Source of the DNA: Combretum micranthum
Lineage: Eukaryota; Streptophyta; Magnoliopsida; Myrtales; Combretaceae
Assembly: GCA_024138025.1 (NCBI GenBank)
Contig: JAMXBD010002729.1
Coordinates: 103,785-167,784 of the forward strand
Reading direction: 5' to 3'
Length of the DNA: 64,000 bases
Shown: in pieces, positions 58,552 to 64,000 of the stretch
Layout of the letters: each line of letters begins with the position of its first letter
Position numbering within the stretch: the first letter of the stretch is position 1
The notes under the pieces: model-generated
Told to the model about the DNA's origin: nothing
What the model saw: the letters and a program-made list of their open reading frames with translations, nothing else
Databases searched by the model: none
Program-made: the position numbers and the translations under genes

Positions 58552-59241
58552 ATGAAACATGGGAGTTAACTACTTTGCCGAAGGGAAAGAAGGCGATTGG
58601 TTATAAATGGGTTTATAAACTCAAGTATAGGCCTGATGGTAGCATTGAGAGGTATAAAGCCGGCTTAGTTGCAAAAGGATTTACTCAAGTCGAAGGGGAA
58701 GACTTCCATGATACTTTTTCTTCGGTTGTAAAAATGAGTACAGTCCTTATTTTGCTTGCTGTGGCTACATCTTTTGATTGGTCAATTCATCAAATAGATA
58801 TCAATAATGCTTTCTTGCATGGATATCTAGATGAAGAGATCTACATGGTTCCTTCTCAAGGGTACACTCAAGCTCAACCACATCAAGTGTGTAGATTGAA
58901 GCGTTCTCTTTATGGTCTTCGACAGGCATCTAGACAGTGGAATATTGAGATTTCCACTTTTCTTATATCTCGAGGTTATACTCAATCTTCTCATGATCAT
59001 TCCTTGTTTACCAAACATAGTGATGCTGGTTCTGTCATTATTCTGCGTTATGTCGATGATATGCTCTTGACTGGCTCTGATTTTTTGCTATATCAATCCT
59101 TAAACAAGCTTTAGATGTCAAATTTACTATTAAAGACTTAGGTTTAGTTCGTTTCTTTCTTGGCTTGGAGATTAGTCGAACATCCAAAGGGATGTATCTT
59201 AATCAACACAAATATATTTCTAATGTGTTGCTTGATGCTGG
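58512..59241 (+). pseudogene. Copia reverse transcriptase, frameshifted
   Basis: In a second frame the RT reads TWELTTLPKGKKAIGYKWVY, YKAGLVAKGFTQVEGEDFHD, HQIDINNAFLHGYLDEEIYM and SLYGLRQASRQWN. The catalytic YVDDMLLTG is at 59049 onward. The frame is lost again near 59090. From 59099 a third frame carries LKQALDVKFTIKDLGLVRFF and LGLEISRTSKGMYLNQHKY, up to another frameshift near 59240. The catalytic Asp pair is present. Confidence 0.92.
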
Positions 59242-59997
59242 ATGACTGCTGCTAAAGCCGTTGGTATTCCTTTACCTTCTGGTTTGAAATTTGATCGAGA
59301 CAGTGGTGATCTTCTTGATAATCCATCCTTCTATGGTCGGATTGTTGGTCGCCTTTTATATATCACTCTTACTCGTCCAGATATTTGTCATGTTGTTCAT
59401 TACTTGAGCCAATTTCTTTCTCAACCACGGGTACCTCATTTGCTTGCCCTTTTTCATGTTCTAAGATATCTTAAAGGTTCTCCTACATTAGGCTTGTTCT
59501 ACTCTTCCTCTAACACATTACAACTACATGGCTACTATGATTCTGATTGGGCAGCAAGTTTTCTTGATAGAAAATCGGTTTTTGGGTTTTGCATTATGCT
59601 TGGCAATGCTCTTGTTTCCTGGAAAATGAAAAAGCAGTCTACCGTTGCCAATTCTTCTTCTGAAGCCGAGTGTCGCAGCATGGCATCTACTGTCAAAGAG
59701 CTTCTTTGGACTTCTTATATCTTGCATGACATTCGATTATCTGCATCATTACCCATTTCTTTATTTTGTGATAATCGTTCCACATTGTTAATTGCTTCCG
59801 ATCCTTGCTTACATGGTCGTACAGAACATATAGATATTGATATACATTTCGTGCGTGATCATGTCAAGTCTGGTTTCTCGAAGCCACAATATATTCCTTC
59901 TCAAAAGCAATTAGCTGATTTACTTACTAAGAGTCTTCCTCAACATCAGTTGCTCTTTCGTTGTTCCAAGTTGTCTCTCAGACACGATTCAACTTGA
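59242..59997 (+). pseudogene. Copia RNase H
   Basis: The frame returns to that of gag and reads PSFYGRIVGRLLYITLTRPD, HVLRYLKGSPTLGLFY and YYDSDWAASFLDRKS. It continues with SWKMKKQSTVANSSSEAEC and LFCDNRSTLLIASDP. This is the Copia RNase H end, with its active-site acids in place (DSDWA, SEAE, DN). It stops in HDST-stop, just before the purine tract. The domain removes template RNA during reverse transcription. Confidence 0.92.
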
Positions 59998-60004
59998 GGG
60001 GGGG
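59995..60004 (+). other. Polypurine tract of the Copia element
   Basis: GAGGGGGGG stands directly before the 3' LTR start TGTGAGAG, the expected plus-strand primer. Confidence 0.88.
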
Positions 60005-60223
60005 TGTGAGAGTATGCTGTAGGATTGTTTTATTCATTCCACGTGTCTTGATTTTGTAATGACAGATGTCTTAATTGTATTCATTGAGTTAGTTAGGATT
60101 TCCATGTTAATAAATAGCAGAGGAATAACAAAATGTAAATAACAATATACAGTTTCACAAATACAGAAAGTTTGTTACAGAGCTTTGATGTTGCTCATGG
60201 AGTTTAATTGGTGAAATTTCTCA
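60005..60223 (+). repeat. 3' LTR of the Copia element
   Basis: It starts TGTGAGAGTATG and ends TTTCTCA, 219 bp, and is followed by the second GTTAC copy. Confidence 0.94.
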
Positions 60224-61281
60224 GTTACCTTACTTGTGCTTGTAAAGTAGTAGCATTAGTATACTAAGAAAAGATAAAAATAGATATATATTTGGGGAAT
60301 TTGGGGTTATGTGTATATATGTGATTCTATGTTTATGCGTAAAATAAGAATTAAGAATATCGCAACTTCAAACTGCCTGTTTAAGTACTTTTGTTTACTT
60401 ACTTGTATGATTGCTTATTATTTGCTAAATTGATTGATCGCATCCATTGAGTCACATTTCTTTCGGAAGGCTGCTACTCCTACGTGTAGAGTTGGATTGG
60501 CTATCATCATGCTGTGACACGGGCCATGTTCCTTCCTAGAGAATCCAAATCGCCCGAGGAATGCGACTCTAGGTTTTGAGCCGAGCCAACCGAACGCTTT
60601 GGATGGGAACCTAGGGACAAGCAATAGAAGATCGAGGATCTTCCACACCGATTCCCTAACCTTCAATACGGAGGGGTAAATTCGTTCTATATATGGTTTC
60701 CGGATAACTATATATATTTGCGTAATCACGTGATTGTTGCATTATATGCATAGCATATGTGTGAAAATTTAAATGAACTTGCTTGAAAACATGGTGCTAA
60801 TGAAAAGGAATATCTCACTAAGCTAGTTGTAGCTTATACCTCTATAGATTTTGTTGAAATCGGTATACCCATGGCTTAAATTGAGGATCATGACATTAAG
60901 GAAGTCATGGAATGACGTTAAGCTTCTATAAAGGAATGGAAACATAAGATGAAGTAATTTTGTAAGGTTCTTTATATGTAATGAATTCTATGTTAGTATT
61001 TTAGAGATTTTAAGATGTATATTTATTTGAAGACAATAGAGGGATATGACCCTAAGAATTGTAATTTAATATGTTTATGTTTTATGATAAGTATTCTCTT
61101 TGCCTTGTTACTTATTTATTATCAATATAAATTGTGCTACTCCGATGTGTTCCCTTGGTTGTGATGTATGCCTTGTACATAATATGGAAGCCTTTGCATG
61201 ACGAGGTAGTCATTTCTAAGCTTTAGTATTGTATATGGCGGACTACCACGTTTAGGGTACCCATCGGGGCGTGACAAATAA

Positions 61282-62084
61282 TGTTTAAACATGTTTAACA
61301 TTGCTTTTAGATTTGAATGACTAAGTGAAATTTCTTGAAAAGCCTTTTGGGCAAATTTGTGTACTTTTGAAAAATCATATCATGCTATTTTAACTAAAAC
61401 ATGAACAAATTTGTAATATATGGATTAACATGAGTTTAAGCTGCTCAAACATGTTTAAAACACCTTTTAGAACTTACATATTGCTCGTATGTTTCTTTTT
61501 TTATGGCATGTGTTGAATTTATCTTTTTGATGAGTTCATAGGGAAAGAAATATTATGCACAATTAACATGCTTGTATGAGTATATGTGTTTGTGTTTGGC
61601 AATTAAGTATAACTTAAGTTTTCCTTTGAGTTAAGCATCAAAGTTTGTAGTATTTGTGAGTGAGAGACTTAGTATAGTGCTAGTTGTTTCATATTTGCTA
61701 AACTCTTATAAAGTACTATACTATAGTTTGTTGTGAGAATATTAGTGAAATATTGAGTTAAGTCTAGTGTAATTAAAAGCTTCTTGTAAAGACGCAACTT
61801 AAGTAATAGTGTTTGTGTTGTTGTTGCTCTGGTGAAGCAATTGATTGTTTGTTGTGAATAAAGTAGGTAAAGTCCTCCATTGAGAAAAGCAATTAATTAT
61901 GGACCATGGAGACAATGGGGTCGACTGAACTCCACATTAAAATCGTGCTACAAACTTTCCTTTTTCTATCTCTTTATTATTATTGATACTTATATTTGTT
62001 GTTGTGCATGATTTAGGATTTAAGTTTTGAAAAGAAATCGATATTATGCATAATCTACATTTCCTAAGTGTTATTAGTTTTCAA
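61282..62084 (+). other. Possible remnant of a Copia LTR, right of L8
   Basis: No frame is seen. Near 61880-61960, GGACCATGGAG, GGGGTCGACTGAACTCCAC and TTAAAATCGTGC recall the leader region of many plant Copia LTRs, where a phrase like CCGAACCACGTTAAATC is common. I cannot find the LTR ends. Together with 51599-52105 it is the sequence that L8 interrupted. Confidence 0.35.
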
Positions 62085-62463
62085 CAACTAAAAGTTCCCA
62101 ACATTTGAGAGTAAGCTCATTTGAGATTTTAATGTTTCAAATGGTTTAAAAGAGGTTCCAACGTTTGAAGAAGTAAGTCAATTGAGGTCCCAATATTTTT
62201 TAATGGTTTAAAAGAAGTCACAACGTTTGGAGAAATGGGTCAATTAAGGTTTTCACTAACACGTGTCAAAACGAGAATATTTAATTAAAACTAAAGAAAT
62301 CTTTTTTTTACAGTCTCCATCGATATGTATCAATAGGAGAAATATTTAATTAAAACTCATAATATACTTTTCTAAATGTTAAGATCTCTTTTTAACTTTT
62401 CGAAATATTTGGACCTTAAATGACTTTACCTCCAAACATTGGAACCTTCTAGTATAATTTACC
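62085..62463. mobile_element. Small inverted-repeat DNA element (MITE or MULE-like)
   Basis: The left part (AAAAGTTCCCAACATTTGAG, then GTAAGCTCATTTGAG) and the reverse complement of the right part (AGAAGGTTCCAATGTTTGG, then GTAAAGTCATTTAAG) align over roughly 70 bp. This makes a long terminal inverted repeat. No transposase is present. I could not fix the exact ends or the target duplication, so the superfamily is open. Confidence 0.6.
62090..62260. repeat. Tandem repeat of about 60 bp in the inverted-repeat element
   Basis: Units starting near 62090, 62148 and 62210 share AAAAG, CCAACRTTTGA, AAGTCA and ATTGAGGT, so the left arm is built of about 2.7 copies of one unit. Confidence 0.65.
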
Positions 62464-64000
62464 TAGAACAAAAATATCATTATATATGTATATTACTAAT
62501 TTATTTTTATCTTATACTTTTTATAATCTTTTAATAAAAAATAGAATATAAAAAAATATTCTACTATGAGATATAATTTATTTGATTTGATTAGATTAGA
62601 TATCATCTTTAATATCTATAGATATTTTAAACTAATATCTAGTTAAACAATTTTTAAAGAAGAATATTGGGTAAAAGTTGGTATGTCGGAATGAATTTAA
62701 GCTCGTTGAAGAAGGGGAAGAGGAAATCCAATGGATTCCAACAGTTGTGGGCCCAATCAATATCCGTTTAGTACCTTCTTAAAAAAAGGTCTATTATATG
62801 ATAGTTAGATTTGATGATCAATTACTATCCTACTAAGTTTTATATCGAATTCTTTATTTGTGTTTGTTTTTACAATTATTTGGCAATAATCTATCATCAT
62901 TGTACAGCCTTATGATTGTTGAGCATCCTTTGACTTTAAGGTTGCGGTGATCATATGTCATCATAGGTTCTAGACCCGAATTGTCAATTTTCAGTTACAA
63001 AATTAATAGAACTGAGAAACATTTAATTAGAAAAAGAAAGATAAAAAAATTAATTAAATAACTTTACTTAATTTAAGTAAGAGAAAATGCAAAAAAAAAA
63101 AAAAATTAAATGCCAATGGGCTTAATTGTTATAACTTATTAGTTAAAAGAATTTTACAATTGTATATCTATTTGTTTATAATCAATTGCATTTTTAGTTC
63201 TCATGTTAACAACATCAAACTATAATACATTTAAGATACAACAATTTTCATAGACATAAAGATAAGTCTCATATTGTTAAAAAACAAAATCCATTTAAGT
63301 TAGAAGTCTATATAAACTCAACAACACATAATTTCAATTATATTTGTTACTTGTGTTGTTAATAATAGCATACTAAATGTCATGAATAGGAAATGAATTT
63401 TTGTTATTCATATGAAAATAGTTTAAATATTTATTTTAATTATAATTATTTTTTATATTTTTTTCTTTTTTCTTCCTTTCATTTTTTTAATTTTGTGGTG
63501 TGGAACTATTGGTTCAGCCCGTTCTTGAATTGAAGGTTCCCAAACCGCCAAGTTAGGTGATTTTAGAGGGTAGAATCACCAAGATCTGCCAGAACCGGTT
63601 GGTCTTTAGCTGATTCAGACTCACCTTCCCCATGGCGGTTCCCGCTTTAGGAACTGTCGGTGACAACAAGGTAGTTCTCAATTCATAACTGCTAAGTGAC
63701 GATGTGTAGCAGCCATGCCCCAATGATTTAGTAATTTGTATTCATTTTAGTTTTGTTTGTTATTTATTATTTTAAATTTAATATGCCATACTTAATAGTA
63801 TGATTAAATTAAATTAAATTAATTATTGCGAGCCTATTAAAAGTTGACAAGCATCAAATCTTTAGGAATTTTTTAATGAATTTGATGTTATTCCTCTTTG
63901 GAAAACCATGAGAGAGCTCCAATATCAAAACTGTCAGAAAAGTAATTTTTCTTATGCTTTTTATCAAGGTCCTATGTCTTCTTGGTATAACTAAAACATA
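62464..64000. other. Unassigned AT-rich sequence at the right edge
   Basis: I see no domain or credible frame. A GC-richer patch at 63510-63720 has AACCGCC and GGCGGTTCC words in both orientations, which might be a decayed DNA transposon end. A GGGCCCAATC sequence is near 62750. It may be gene flank or an old repeat. Confidence 0.3.

Larger units (their letters stand above)
55329..60223 (+). mobile_element. Ty1/copia element (Ale/Retrofit-like), inactivated
   Basis: It has two short LTRs, a perfect GTTAC duplication (55324-55328 and 60224-60228), an initiator-Met primer site, and the Copia order gag, protease, integrase, RT, RNase H, then a purine tract. The length is 4895 bp. The gag type and short LTRs suggest the Ale/Retrofit lineage, which I assign only tentatively. 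Four in-frame stops in gag/protease and three frame changes in RT make it non-functional. By hand count the LTRs differ by 13 substitutions and one 7-base indel over 219 aligned bases, so it is not a very recent insertion. Confidence 0.95.
52111..61276 (+). mobile_element. Solo LTR L8, host of the Copia element
   Basis: It starts TGTAAACCCTTG and ends CATCGGGGCGTGACA, with perfect AATAA duplications at 52106-52110 and 61277-61281. Without the Copia element and its duplicated GTTAC it is about 4.27 kb. TATA (53256), donor-like TTTAG|GTAAAC (53480), a hairpin (53508-53533), a duplicated block containing GATGAAGCTAA (53860-53935) and the acidic frame (55237-55281) follow in order. L7 is its closest relative in the window. 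Confidence 0.93.

Noticed and set aside
60418..60729. Minus-strand open frame of 103 codons in L8
   Set aside because: It covers the GC-richer segment shared with L7. The L7 counterpart does not keep the frame, and it runs against LTR sense.
63510..63720. GC-richer patch with AACCGCC words as a gene fragment
   Set aside because: No open frame or domain supports a gene. A decayed transposon end is possible but the ends could not be fixed.

Overview
The window is repeat-dominated nuclear DNA from a flowering plant, most likely a eudicot with a sizeable genome. I cannot name the species. The sequence is AT-rich. It holds several classes of plant LTR retrotransposon nested in one another: a Ty3/gypsy chromovirus-type pol fragment, an Athila-type element primed by tRNA-Asp, and a Ty1/copia element primed by initiator-Met tRNA. 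There are also hAT-type and inverted-repeat DNA transposon remnants. I found no cellular protein gene, tRNA gene, rRNA gene or CRISPR array.

The backbone is eight copies of one very long LTR family, called L1 to L8 here (about 3.4 to 4.4 kb when complete). They begin TGTAARCCC or similar and end GGGGCGTGACA or similar. I see no internal domain attached to any of them. Seven have both ends and flanking 5-bp target duplications, so they are solo LTRs. Left to right: LTR K1 (1-1658) abuts a decayed chromovirus pol fragment. That fragment is split by L1 (TATGA) and then by L2. L2 was itself hit by L3 (ancestral GGTAC), L4 (GAAGC), an unrelated 2.95-kb LTR called X (TTAGT) and a hAT-like element (8-bp duplication). 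From 20.7 to 49.5 kb an older sequence, probably another LTR in + orientation (H), was split by L5 (AACAG). L5 was split by L6 (GAGTT), and L6 by a complete 13.25-kb Athila-type element (TTGTA). L7 (AAGGA) also lies in H. K2, a relative of K1, follows on the minus strand. L8 (AATAA) contains a nearly complete but inactivated Copia element (GTTAC). The last 2.7 kb holds a probable Copia LTR remnant, a small inverted-repeat element and unassigned AT-rich DNA.

The most interesting observation is inside the LTRs. Every L copy, at the same place, has a pyrimidine tract ending in AG or a decayed form of it, then a frame of exactly 14 codons plus stop (consensus near DEExGxxLPEDYYD), then an ATG placed 8 nt before a splice-donor-like GTGAGT. 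Tyr, Asp and stop codons vary synonymously between copies. K1 and K2 carry a comparable acidic 31-codon frame with a shared IIYDLSGY core, and X has a third acidic frame at the matching place. Upstream, L copies share a TATA box, a CT-rich leader, an AG|GTAA donor-like site and a near-palindromic hairpin. This suggests that these LTRs carry small conserved exons. That is an inference from hand translation and needs transcript and alignment data.
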